Assembly (NCBI GenBank): GCA_947168405.1
Contig: CAMVLU010000006.1
Location: 1-35,441, forward strand
Direction: 5' to 3'
Origin: an uncultured Clostridia bacterium
Lineage (GTDB): Bacteria > Bacillota_I > Bacilli_A > RF39 > UBA660
Length of the DNA: 35,441 bases
Part shown: piece by piece, positions 19,085-28,609 of the stretch
Position numbering within the stretch: position 1 is the first letter of the stretch
Layout of the letters: each line of letters starts with the position of its first letter
The notes under the pieces: generated by a model
Seen by the model: the letters and a program-made list of their open reading frames with translations, nothing else
Databases searched by the model: none
What the model was told of the DNA's origin: nothing
Translations under genes and position numbers: made by a program

Positions 19085-22000
19085 CTATACTTGCGAATAC
19101 TTTAATTCAGCTTGTCTAATAACTTGTTCAACTGCTCCTTCTCGTTTTACTGGAGGATAGTTATACTTGATTAATAATCTTCTTATATTGACTCTAATTC
19201 GAGCTCTAGCATCTTCTCTTTTGAATGCATCTAAAGTTAGATTTTCATTAATAATTTCTACTAATTCTTTAGCTATTTGAACTAAAGTTTCATCTTTCAT
19301 TAATTCTTTAATTTCTGGATCAGCACCTAAAGCATCAAAGAATGCTTTTTCTTCAGAAGACAAATCGTATTCATTTCCTTTTTCTAATTCATCTTCAATT
19401 TCTTTCTTTAATTTAATCATTTCTTCAATGATTTTTTCTATATCAGCTATATCAGTTCTTTCATTATAAGCATCTACTATCTTATTAAATTTAGTTGAAA
19501 ATTTTTCCTGTAATGTTAAGTTTATCTTACCAATATCACTAATAGTTGTTTTAATGGCTCTAGATAATATCTCAGCTGCTACATTTTTATCTTTTAAGCT
19601 TCTTAATTTATTAAGCATAGTATCACTTAACAATTCTAAACTATTACCTCTAGATAATTCACCAAGATTTATTAGTTCATCTTCTCTAATAGATTGTTCA
19701 AGCATTACTCCAACATTTCTATTAATTTCAGATACATCTAACTTATTCTCGTTTGTTATCTTAGATATAAATGATCTAACTGAAATAATAAATAATACTT
19801 TGTCTTTATAATTTTGTTCTAATATACCATTACATAGAGTATAAAGATTTTTAGCGTCTAAACTATGCTTCATAAATCTTTTCTTTTTATCTTCAGAGCT
19901 TAATACTAAATTTGCTCCATCTTTAATTAAATTATATTTACCTGTATTATCTAAATCATTAAAGTTAGAATAATCAAATCTATCTAATATTCCATCAATA
20001 ATTTCAACTTTATCTTTTAGTGCATTTACTAATTCATTATTATCTACTACCTGTCTTTGATCTCTTGTAGTATATGTTTTTAATGCATCTAATAACCATG
20101 CTTTTAATCCTATATAATCAACTATTAGTCCAGCAGGTTTTGTTTTATACACACGATTAACTCTTGCAATAGCTTGCATTAAATTGTGAGCTTTCATGGG
20201 TTTATCTATATACATAACACCTAATCTTGGAACATCAAATCCAGTAAGCCACATATCAACTACGATAGCTATCTTAAACTTCTCATTAGGATCATCAGCT
20301 TCATTTTTGAATCTAATTTCTAATTCCTTTTTATCATTTTTAGTACCAATAGCTTTTTGCATTTCTTCTGAATCTTTATTAGATGGAGTAATAATCATAT
20401 TAACTACATCTTTATAATCAGGTCTTAACTCTAAGAACTTTTGATACATTATATAAGCAGCTTTTCTTGAATAAGCAACTACCATAGCATGATCTGCTAC
20501 CATATCTTTTCTTTCTTCAAAGTGACTAATAATATCTTTAACAATTAACTCTAATCTATCAGGATCCTCAATTACTTGAGATATCTTAGCCATCATTTGT
20601 TTAGATTTATTTATAGCATATGCATCGGCTACACCTTCGTCTTCAATAAACTTATAATAGTTATCTATTTCATCTAATATTTTTTGATTTAGACCTACTC
20701 TAGCCATTCTTGATTCATACATAATAGGAACAGTAGAACCATCTAATATAGCTTGTGTCATATCATAAGTATCAATTACATCACCAAATATTGATGATGT
20801 AGATTTATCTTTAGTTTCTACAGGAGTACCAGTAAATCCAATATAGATAGCATTAGGTAAAGCATTATGAAGATATTTAGCCGTACCAAACTTTTCTTTA
20901 GCTTCGTTAGTTTCATAATCAATTTTCATTGTTGCTTCCAATCCATAATGACTTCTATGTGCTTCATCAACTAAAACTAAGATGTCATCTCTATCACTAA
21001 ATAATCCTGTTTCTTCTTCAAATTTTTGCAATGTAGTGAAGAATATACCACCAGCGACTCTATCTTTTAACATATCATCAAGTGCTTGTCTTGAGTCAGC
21101 CTGTCTTGGCTTTTGCTTTAAGTAATAATCACATTTAATAAATGTTTCATATAATTGATTATCTAAATCATTTCTATCTGTCACTACTACTATAGTAGGA
21201 TTATTTAATAGCTTAATCATATTTCCAGAATAGAATACCATACTAAATGATTTACCTGATCCTTGAGTATGCCATACTATGCCTGCTTTACCAGTTTTAA
21301 CACCATTAGTCACAGTAGAAAGAATTGCTTTCTTAACTCCAAAGTATTGATGATATTGAGCAAGTATCTTTTTATCATCACTAAACAGAATAAAGTTTTG
21401 AATGATATCTAATAATCTATCTTTTCTAAACATTCCATTAAATAGTGTTTCATGTGTAGGCATATTCTCATATACTTCATCAGTATCTTCAACTTTTTTC
21501 CAATCACTAAATCTGGAATATGGACTTGTGATAGTACCAGCTTTAGCAGTAACACCATCACTAATAACTAGAAACTGATTATACTTAAATAGCGTAGGAA
21601 TATAAACGTTTCTATAGCCAGTTAATTGAGTATAAGCATCTTCTAATTTAACGTCTTCATTAGTAGCTGTTTTAAGTTCTACTACAACTAAAGGAATACC
21701 ATTTATAAAGATTATAATATCTGGTCTTTTAGTATCGAATTCTATAATAGTAAATTGTTGAATTGCTTGGAAGTGATTATTGTTAATATTATCAAAATCA
21801 ACTAATTTAACATTCTTATATTGATAACCAGCATTAGTTTTAACTTGAACAGGGACACCCTCTAATAAATATCTAGTAAATGTCTTATTATCCTCAATAG
21901 GATTTCCATGTGATAAAGTTTTAATTGTTTTAATAGCTTCTTGTATTTGACTATCATTAAAATCTTTATTGATTCTACATAAATCATCAAATAAAGTATC

Positions 22001-22123
22001 GTCCATAAAAACACTATGATAATCTCTATCTATATCATAACCATTTAACCTTTCATACCCTAAACTCTCTAAGATGCTTAATGTAGCATCTTCCAATTGT
22101 TCTTCATTAAACATACTAATCAC
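19085..22123 (-). CDS. hsdR: Type I restriction endonuclease subunit R
   Basis: RPDIIIFINGIPLVVVELKTA (PD-D/ExK), VWHTQGSGKSFSM (Walker A), LVDEAHRSHYG, IGFTGTP, RVNRVYK. Confidence 0.95.
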   Translation of the reverse strand: MISMFNEEQLEDATLSILESLGYERLNGYDIDRDYHSVFMDDTLFDDLCRINKDFNDSQIQEAIKTIKTLSHGNPIEDNKTFTRYLLEGVPVQVKTNAGYQYKNVKLVDFDNINNNHFQAIQQFTIIEFDTKRPDIIIFINGIPLVVVELKTATNEDVKLEDAYTQLTGYRNVYIPTLFKYNQFLVISDGVTAKAGTITSPYSRFSDWKKVEDTDEVYENMPTHETLFNGMFRKDRLLDIIQNFILFSDDKKILAQYHQYFGVKKAILSTVTNGVKTGKAGIVWHTQGSGKSFSMVFYSGNMIKLLNNPTIVVVTDRNDLDNQLYETFIKCDYYLKQKPRQADSRQALDDMLKDRVAGGIFFTTLQKFEEETGLFSDRDDILVLVDEAHRSHYGLEATMKIDYETNEAKEKFGTAKYLHNALPNAIYIGFTGTPVETKDKSTSSIFGDVIDTYDMTQAILDGSTVPIMYESRMARVGLNQKILDEIDNYYKFIEDEGVADAYAINKSKQMMAKISQVIEDPDRLELIVKDIISHFEERKDMVADHAMVVAYSRKAAYIMYQKFLELRPDYKDVVNMIITPSNKDSEEMQKAIGTKNDKKELEIRFKNEADDPNEKFKIAIVVDMWLTGFDVPRLGVMYIDKPMKAHNLMQAIARVNRVYKTKPAGLIVDYIGLKAWLLDALKTYTTRDQRQVVDNNELVNALKDKVEIIDGILDRFDYSNFNDLDNTGKYNLIKDGANLVLSSEDKKKRFMKHSLDAKNLYTLCNGILEQNYKDKVLFIISVRSFISKITNENKLDVSEINRNVGVMLEQSIREDELINLGELSRGNSLELLSDTMLNKLRSLKDKNVAAEILSRAIKTTISDIGKINLTLQEKFSTKFNKIVDAYNERTDIADIEKIIEEMIKLKKEIEDELEKGNEYDLSSEEKAFFDALGADPEIKELMKDETLVQIAKELVEIINENLTLDAFKREDARARIRVNIRRLLIKYNYPPVKREGAVEQVIRQAELKYSQV

Positions 22124-22127
22124 TTCC

Positions 22128-22787
22128 TTACAGTTTAATAAGTTTTTCTATTTTATTAATAGATTTGTTTTTAACTACACAATAATAACTTTGTTTCAAT
22201 TCACTAATAGTATCATATAATCTATGTCTATGATTTATCTCTCCATACTCTTTTTGTAAATCCTTATATGTTGGTTTATTTTTTCTAAGAATATTATCAT
22301 TCATCATTAAATCTAAAACAATTTGATACTTATATAACTCCATTAATAAATTTTGATACCTCATAATAAAGTTACTCAATAACTTTCCACTCTTATTATG
22401 AAAAATAAATCTAACTTCATTTGATAATTCCTTTAATTCTTCGATTTTAATTAAAAAGTCATTCTTAAAGTCATTGTTTTTAGGCTCGTTTATTATACAA
22501 GTAATATCTTTTAAATAATTATTATTAGTTAAGTTTGCAAATTGAAAATCAACTATTATTGCTTCATCATCAGGATGATTACTATAATCTAACAATTTTT
22601 CATGCTCTTTAAACAATTCTAATAATCCTTTTGTTAAAAGATACCTATTAAGTCTTTTATCAAATAAGAATTGTTTGTTACTAATTTTGATTTGCTTATG
22701 AGTCTGGAGTAAAGCTATAATTGCTATAATCGCTGTTATAATCGCAAATAAATTACTATTTACAAAGATTAAAATATCTTTTAGCAT
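22128..22787 (-). CDS. Unknown protein with N-terminal TM helix and helical cytosolic domain, embedded between hsdS and hsdR
   Basis: NSNLFAIITAIIAIIALLQTHKQIKISNKQF TM; SD GGAAAGGAG before ATG. Confidence 0.75.
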   Translation of the reverse strand: MLKDILIFVNSNLFAIITAIIAIIALLQTHKQIKISNKQFLFDKRLNRYLLTKGLLELFKEHEKLLDYSNHPDDEAIIVDFQFANLTNNNYLKDITCIINEPKNNDFKNDFLIKIEELKELSNEVRFIFHNKSGKLLSNFIMRYQNLLMELYKYQIVLDLMMNDNILRKNKPTYKDLQKEYGEINHRHRLYDTISELKQSYYCVVKNKSINKIEKLIKL

Positions 22788-22805
22788 TTTTACTCCTTTC
22801 CATAG

Positions 22806-22829
22806 AAATCACAATTTGTATGATTAAAT
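22806..22829. repeat. hsdS-flanking direct repeat, copy 1 (spans hsdS stop codon)
   Basis: AAATCACAATTTGTATGATTAAAT; 23/24 match to 23961-23984. Confidence 0.8.
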
Positions 22830-23939
22830 CTCTATATTATCTAAATCTATTTCACCATTCATTAGTTTTGGTAATAATGCATCTCTTAATTGAGATAATT
22901 TTATATTCTCAGTTTTATTATTTCCTATCATTTTAAATAATGGTTCAACTAAAGTATTATACCTTTCCACTTCATCATCATTTAATACATCAATAGGTAT
23001 TTCAGCAATATGTTGTGGGTAAATATGTGGTTGAGCTGATCCAGTTTGTGCATCAAATATTTCGTTTTGTCTAGTTTTTAAAACAATATACCAAAAATAA
23101 ACATTTTTAGTAATCGATTCATCAATATATGAACAATCAGAAGCCCATACAGGTATATTCCATAAATTAGTATATCCAGCGTTTGCTCCGGATGCAGAAA
23201 TAGTAATTACTGGTGATTTAGTATTACTTTGATTATGATAAGCTGATGGTTCAAGTCCTCCTGCAACTACTGGTATCTCACCTTCAACAGCATCTCTAGT
23301 TAATAAGTTCTTACCACGTTTAGGTAGTATATATTCTCCAATTGTCTTTTCACCTTGTTCTATTCCTTTAAACTTATCTTTATATAAGGCAACTGCTTCT
23401 TCATACAAATTATTATTTATCTCATTATTAAGTTTAATCTTATCTGTTAATGAATCCATAATTTCGACTACTTTATCTTGATATTCTCTTTCTGGTAATT
23501 CAATAGGCATATCAGCAAGTTGCTTTTCATTAATATTAGGTCTTGTACTTCCAGTCAAAGATGATAAAATCCAGTCATTATATTTTTGAGAAAGGCAATA
23601 ATACTTAATATATCTTGGATTAACTAATTCAGGATTTAATGAAAATTTAATAAGGAATCCAGCATATACCATGTTTTCAATTTCACCATCATAAAAGTAA
23701 TTTCTACCAGTGCTAGCACCAGTTCTAGCAAATACAATGTCATTTTTTTGCAATAAATACTGATTTGCTTTTTCATCATCTACTGACATCAACCCATTTT
23801 TATTTAGCGAGCCATCATCGTTTATATCTGTAATTCTTAAATAAGTATATTTATCAGTATCATAATCAACTGCTGAAGCACCAATGCCATAATATCCTCT
23901 ATTATTAATTGATATATCTTTTAATTTGACAGTATTCAT
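22824..23939 (-). CDS. hsdS: Type I restriction-modification specificity subunit S (two TRDs)
   Basis: Two TRD-like halves (DIVFARTGASTGRNYFY...LTGSTRPNINEKQLADMPIELP and PVITISASGANAGY...TGSAQPHIYPQHIAEIPIDV) plus helical conserved regions. Confidence 0.93.
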   Translation of the reverse strand: MNTVKLKDISINNRGYYGIGASAVDYDTDKYTYLRITDINDDGSLNKNGLMSVDDEKANQYLLQKNDIVFARTGASTGRNYFYDGEIENMVYAGFLIKFSLNPELVNPRYIKYYCLSQKYNDWILSSLTGSTRPNINEKQLADMPIELPEREYQDKVVEIMDSLTDKIKLNNEINNNLYEEAVALYKDKFKGIEQGEKTIGEYILPKRGKNLLTRDAVEGEIPVVAGGLEPSAYHNQSNTKSPVITISASGANAGYTNLWNIPVWASDCSYIDESITKNVYFWYIVLKTRQNEIFDAQTGSAQPHIYPQHIAEIPIDVLNDDEVERYNTLVEPLFKMIGNNKTENIKLSQLRDALLPKLMNGEIDLDNIEI

Positions 23940-23960
23940 ATTTAAACTCCTTTCTCTTAC

Positions 23961-23984
23961 AAATCACAATCTGTATGATTAAAT
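23961..23984. repeat. hsdS-flanking direct repeat, copy 2 (spans hsdM stop codon)
   Basis: AAATCACAATCTGTATGATTAAAT. Confidence 0.8.
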
Positions 23985-25487
23985 ATCATAACCGATTGCT
24001 TTTAGTTTTTTCTTTATTTCTTCTTCAAGTCTATGTGACTCTTCGAATTGTGATGATAATTCAGAAGTAATAGTCTTCATCTTTTCTTCAAAAGGAATAT
24101 CATCTTCACTATTATCTTCAACTCCTACATACCTTCCTGGAGTTAATACATAATCATTTGCTTTTATTTCTTCTATTGTAGCTGAATAACAAAAACCTTT
24201 ACTATCTTGATAATTTTCTCCGTTTTGATAGTCATGATATGTTTCTGAAATTGCTTGAATATCTGATTTCATTAGTTCTCTTAATCTTCTGGTAACCATC
24301 GTTCCAAAATTATTAGCATTTATAAATAAAGTTTTACCTTTTTGTTTCTTGTTTCTATTTATAATCCAAATAGAACAAGGAACTGTTACAGTATAGAATA
24401 AGTTAGTAGGCATAGCGATTATGCAATCTACTAAATCATTTTCTATTAATTTTTGTCTAATTTTACCTTCCTCGTAGCCAGCTGATAAAGATCCATTAGC
24501 TAGTATACAAGCCATCTTACCATTTTGAGATAGTTTAGATATCATGTGTTGTAACCAAGCATAGTTAGCATTATTCTTAGGTGCTAAACCATATCTCCAT
24601 CTAGGATCATTTTCAACTTTATCTCTGTCCCATTCTAAGTTAAATGGTGGATTAGCAAGAATAAAGTCAGCCTTTAAATCTTTATGTAAGTCTTCAGTGA
24701 ATGTATCAGCTGCATATTTACCTAAATCACCATACATTGAACGTATAGCCAAGTTCATCTTTGCAAGTCTCCATGTAGTTGGATTCTTTTCTTGTCCATA
24801 AATACCAATATTATAAATATTACCTTGATGTTCCTCTACAAACTTCATAGATTGAACAAACATACCACCAGATCCACAAGCAGGATCATATACTTTTCCT
24901 TTAAATGGTTCTATACATTCAACCATAGTTCTAACTAAGCAAGCAGGAGTATAGAATTCTCCACCTTTTTGTAATTCGTTCTTAGCAAATTGTCCTAAGA
25001 AATATTCATATATTCTACCAAGTAAATCTTTTTCTTTAGCTTCTTTAGTACCAACTTTAATATTAGTAAATAGATCTAATAATTCTCCAAGATTAACATT
25101 TCTCATAGTTGGAGAGTTATAGTTTTTAGGTAATACATTTTTTAATGAATTATTTTCTTTTTCAATTAAAATTAAAGCATCATCTATAATCTCGCCTATG
25201 TTACTATCTTTAGAGTGTTCTACCAAATATTCCCATCTAGCATTTTTAGGAACATAGAAAATATTCTCAGCAGTATAACAATCTCTTTCTTCTTCTAATC
25301 CCGCACCTTCATCTACAAGTTCTTTATACTTTTCTTCAAATGAATCAGAAATATATTTTAAAAATATTAAACCTAATACTATAAATTTATAATCTGAAAC
25401 TGAGACAGCTCCTCTCATTTTATCAGCTGCTGCCCATAGTTTATCTTCTAACTTTTTTAATTCTTGTTCATTCATATTACTTACCAC
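23979..25487 (-). CDS. hsdM: Type I restriction-modification methyltransferase subunit M
   Basis: GGEFYTPACLVRTMVE, KVYDPACGSGGMFVQSMKF, FILANPPFNLEWD; likely start MNEQELKKLEDKLW. Confidence 0.96.
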   Translation of the reverse strand: MVSNMNEQELKKLEDKLWAAADKMRGAVSVSDYKFIVLGLIFLKYISDSFEEKYKELVDEGAGLEEERDCYTAENIFYVPKNARWEYLVEHSKDSNIGEIIDDALILIEKENNSLKNVLPKNYNSPTMRNVNLGELLDLFTNIKVGTKEAKEKDLLGRIYEYFLGQFAKNELQKGGEFYTPACLVRTMVECIEPFKGKVYDPACGSGGMFVQSMKFVEEHQGNIYNIGIYGQEKNPTTWRLAKMNLAIRSMYGDLGKYAADTFTEDLHKDLKADFILANPPFNLEWDRDKVENDPRWRYGLAPKNNANYAWLQHMISKLSQNGKMACILANGSLSAGYEEGKIRQKLIENDLVDCIIAMPTNLFYTVTVPCSIWIINRNKKQKGKTLFINANNFGTMVTRRLRELMKSDIQAISETYHDYQNGENYQDSKGFCYSATIEEIKANDYVLTPGRYVGVEDNSEDDIPFEEKMKTITSELSSQFEESHRLEEEIKKKLKAIGYDI

Positions 25488-25722
25488 CTTTTATTTTATA
25501 CATACAGTAAAGAAGAAAGGCATACTTAACTGAATCATCTACATTAGTCCTATTTAATTCAAGTAAATTATCTATAACTTCTTTTACTTTATTAAAATCT
25601 TTTAAGTTTTTATCAACAAATGTATTTTTATCTATCTCTGCCTTAAGTTGTTCAACTGTTGTAGACTGCATCATATACATTAAATTATCAATCATAACAA
25701 TTCCTCCCAAGATATCTCTCAT
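25477..25722 (-). CDS. Small hypothetical protein (~72-81 aa) leading the hsdMSR operon
   Basis: Stop codon TAATATG abuts the probable hsdM ATG; likely start MIDNLMYMMQSTTVEQLKAEIDKNTF. Confidence 0.65.
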   Translation of the reverse strand: MRDILGGIVMIDNLMYMMQSTTVEQLKAEIDKNTFVDKNLKDFNKVKEVIDNLLELNRTNVDDSVKYAFLLYCMYKIKGGK

Positions 25723-25735
25723 ATAACATTATACC

Positions 25736-25797
25736 ATACAATTCGACAAATTTTGATATTTTACGACTAATTCGTACCAGAAATTACCGAATTGTAT
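25736..25797. promoter_or_regulatory. 10-bp inverted repeat in the divergent intergenic region between hsdM operon and recombinase
   Basis: ATACAATTCG (25736-25745) ... CGAATTGTAT (25788-25797). Confidence 0.5.
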
Positions 25798-25856
25798 CAA
25801 TATTCTTGACTAATTTTTAATTTTAAGTGATTAATACAAGGAATTGGAGGAATTGT

Positions 25857-26450
25857 ATGATTAGAAAATGTACTGATGAGGATATTTCTAATGAAGAAGA
25901 TCTAAGATGGAAATGTGTATTTGAAATATTATATTACTGTGGACTACGTAAAGGAGAATTAAAAGGCCTTACTTGGAAAGATATTTACTTTGATAAAAAA
26001 GTATTATCTGTTAATAAAAAAATAACACAGAGAAATAACCGTGTTAAATTCGAATTTTCAGATACTAAGACAAGAGATAGTAGAAGAATAGTTCCTATTA
26101 CTAAAGTCTTGTTAAATGACCTTAAAATGCTCTATGAACAGGATAAAAAAGACTATTATGGATTTAATGATGATTTTTTTGTGGTTTCTGATGCCAAACC
26201 CATAGCTGATTCTAATATATATCTTAGAAGAACTAAACTAGCTACACTTGCTGGTTTAAAAGTTATCAGGATCCATGATTTTAGACTTTCATGTGCCTCA
26301 TTACTTATTAACAATGGTGCTAATGTTACATTAGTTGCAAAATATTTAGGACATACAAAAATCGAGGAAACACTAAATACATATTCACATATGTTTAGTA
26401 CTGCCCTCGACTCTGTTGTTTCTGTTATAGATAGCTTAGAAGATGACTAA
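25857..26450 (+). CDS. Tyrosine recombinase, catalytic domain only (no recognisable N-terminal arm/core-binding domain)
   Basis: YYCGLRKGELKGLTW (R), RIHDFRLSCASLLI (HxxR), YLGHTKIEETLNTYSHM (LGH...Y). ATG 25857 follows GGAGG; the ORF track extends to GTG 25827. Confidence 0.85.
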   Translation: MIRKCTDEDISNEEDLRWKCVFEILYYCGLRKGELKGLTWKDIYFDKKVLSVNKKITQRNNRVKFEFSDTKTRDSRRIVPITKVLLNDLKMLYEQDKKDYYGFNDDFFVVSDAKPIADSNIYLRRTKLATLAGLKVIRIHDFRLSCASLLINNGANVTLVAKYLGHTKIEETLNTYSHMFSTALDSVVSVIDSLEDD

Positions 26451-26459
26451 GCTGTTTTT

Positions 26460-26879
26460 TTAATCACATTTATGATATTTTCTAATTAAATCTGCTTCTT
26501 TTTTATAGCCTCTTTTTTCTAATTCTTTAACAAATACTGGCCATGGTGGAATATTACTCATATATGGTTCACCTGGGCCATTATATGCCCCACCACTTGG
26601 ACCTGTATATAATCCGCCACCTGGACCTGTGTATAATCCGCCACCCGGACCTGTATATAATCCGCCACCTGGGCCTTTATATAATCCGCCACCTGGACCT
26701 GTATATAGTCCACCGCCCGGACCTGTATATAATCCTCCGCCTGGGCCTTTATACATTCCTCCACCTGGTCCAGCGTAGGCACCACCACCTGGACCTGTAT
26801 ATAATCCTCCGCCTGGGCCCTTATATAATCCGCCACCTGGACCTTTATAATTATTTCTAGGCCACTTATTAATTTCCAT
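26460..26879 (-). CDS. Octapeptide-repeat protein: (GPGGG[LAM]Y[TKAN])x11 with short conserved-looking C-terminal domain
   Basis: 11 near-perfect 8-aa units, then [39 protein letters not shown]. Overlaps the Fic ORF 3' end by 11 bp. Confidence 0.8.
   Translation of the reverse strand: MEINKWPRNNYKGPGGGLYKGPGGGLYTGPGGGAYAGPGGGMYKGPGGGLYTGPGGGLYTGPGGGLYKGPGGGLYTGPGGGLYTGPGGGLYTGPSGGAYNGPGEPYMSNIPPWPVFVKELEKRGYKKEADLIRKYHKCD
26580..26843. repeat. 24-bp coding tandem repeat array, 11 units
   Basis: Units like GGACCTGTATATAATCCGCCACCT (+ strand); GC-rich in an AT-rich genome. Confidence 0.9.
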
Positions 26880-28275
26880 TAACTTCAGCCTCCTTATTTA
26901 TTTCTTCTTCGTCTATTTCATCAACAAATAAGTATCTATGCAATTCAATCATTGTATGAATTATTCTTTTTTCAATAAACATAATAAATGGAACTGGATC
27001 TTCTTTCAAATCTATTTTTGATAATGCATCATAGTATTCTTTTCTAGATTTTTGATCAATATAAATTGGTGGTATTTTCTTCTTACTCAAAAGCCAATTC
27101 ATTATAGCTCTTGATATACGTCCATTACCATCTCTAAACGGATGAATTACAATAAATTTATATGTAAAATATGCAACTTGTTCAATATACTTTCCTATTT
27201 CATATTGATCTATATTTTTCATAAAAAACTGTAATTCTTTATCAAGTTCATTAATTCTATCATTTATTTCATAATATGGAACTGGTTGTATAGTTCCTCT
27301 TTTTAATAATGCTGTACCATCTCTAAATTTTCCATTATCATCAGGATATGGAACATATTTAAATAATAATGAATGTAATTGACCACAATTTCTTAATGAA
27401 ATGTCATCTTTTGTATTTATTACATATTGTTGCAATTCCAAATTACCAAGTGTCATCACTATTTCTTCTCTATCATTTTCAAAAAATTGACTATCAACAC
27501 CATTAAAATTTAAATCTGCTAATATATAGTTTAGTTGTTTTCTATCAATTACTACACCCTCAAGTTTATTATCATTATAAATATAGTTTTGTAAAAACTT
27601 TTGGCCCGTGTATTTATTAGTATCAGCCATAACAAAACTCATTGAACTTACAACATTAGATAATAATGTGCTATCAATCTTATTTTCTATTAGTTCTTGT
27701 CTTTTTGCTGATACACCATACTCACTCATTCTTTGTCTTAATGATTCAGAAGATATATCTCCATCTATTAAGTTTAGCCCATAAGCAATTCTATTCAAGC
27801 AAGAATAAAAACTGACGCCAAAATATTCAGCTATAATTGTAATACTGTCAAAATCAATAAATCCATCCTTGTTTTTATATTGTTCACATACAAGTTTTAA
27901 TTCATCAGTAGGCATAAGCAAATAACCAGCAAAGTCATTTGCATATTTTTCAATTTTTTTATTTGACTTCTTTAAACACTCTATATAATCAGTTGTCCCT
28001 ATTTCTTTGTTCAAATCTTTTATAAAGTGACAGTATTCATGAGCCGCAGTAAATCTTTGTCTTTGCCAACCGTTATTTGAATTAATTCCTACAATCGTAC
28101 AATTATCTTCATCATTAATGATAATACCGTCTAAGTTTTCAAAATCTTTTAATACAACATATATACCAGCATCGTGGAGGATTTTAAATGGATCTATTGG
28201 AAAAGTTAATTCGCCACTTTTTCTTAATTTTTCTAATTCATTTTTGGCTAATTCTTCTGGTGTCATATTAGTCAT
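26869..28275 (-). CDS. ImmA/IrrE-type metallopeptidase domain fused to a C-terminal Fic domain
   Basis: [14 protein letters not shown] (HExxH) in a DUF955/ImmA-like N-terminus; [23 protein letters not shown] (HPFxxGNGR Fic motif); possible autoinhibitory IYNDNKLEG. Confidence 0.88.
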   Translation of the reverse strand: MTNMTPEELAKNELEKLRKSGELTFPIDPFKILHDAGIYVVLKDFENLDGIIINDEDNCTIVGINSNNGWQRQRFTAAHEYCHFIKDLNKEIGTTDYIECLKKSNKKIEKYANDFAGYLLMPTDELKLVCEQYKNKDGFIDFDSITIIAEYFGVSFYSCLNRIAYGLNLIDGDISSESLRQRMSEYGVSAKRQELIENKIDSTLLSNVVSSMSFVMADTNKYTGQKFLQNYIYNDNKLEGVVIDRKQLNYILADLNFNGVDSQFFENDREEIVMTLGNLELQQYVINTKDDISLRNCGQLHSLLFKYVPYPDDNGKFRDGTALLKRGTIQPVPYYEINDRINELDKELQFFMKNIDQYEIGKYIEQVAYFTYKFIVIHPFRDGNGRISRAIMNWLLSKKKIPPIYIDQKSRKEYYDALSKIDLKEDPVPFIMFIEKRIIHTMIELHRYLFVDEIDEEEINKEAEVNGN

Positions 28276-28609
28276 CCTTATTTTGTGACTTTAAAATATT
28301 TTTATATTCGATTAAACTAATAATCTCTTTTTTATCCTTTTCACTTAATTCATTAAAACCCCTTGCAAAAGCAACATCACTACTATTTATAGTATGTTCT
28401 TCCATAGTTAATTCATCCATGCTTATATTATATAATTTTGAAAAATTCATTAATTCTTGTAAATCAATTTTGCGATCCCCTTTTTCAATTCTTAATATCG
28501 CATCTCTACCTACACTTAATATTTCAGCGACTTGTTCTTGTGTAAGTCCCATATATTTTCTTAGTTTTCTTAGTCTTTCTCCTATTTTTTTATAATTTAA
28601 CTCCTTCAT
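28268..28609 (-). CDS. XRE-family helix-turn-helix regulator
   Basis: KIGERLRKLRKYMGLTQEQVAEILSVGRDAILRIEKGDRKIDLQELMNFSKLYNISMDEL. ORF track extends to 28672. Overlaps the next ORF (ATGACTAA). Confidence 0.9.
   Translation of the reverse strand: MKELNYKKIGERLRKLRKYMGLTQEQVAEILSVGRDAILRIEKGDRKIDLQELMNFSKLYNISMDELTMEEHTINSSDVAFARGFNELSEKDKKEIISLIEYKNILKSQNKDD

Noticed and set aside
26580-26843. Tandem array considered as a CRISPR
   Set aside because: No unique spacers; 24-bp units are contiguous and coding; no cas genes seen.
26543-26860. ORFs 26543..26860 (+) and 26558..26836 (-) over the repeat array
   Set aside because: They are alternative-frame readings of the 24-bp repeat (period divisible by 3 keeps all frames open); the GPGGG frame has an overlapping start and a non-repetitive C-terminus.
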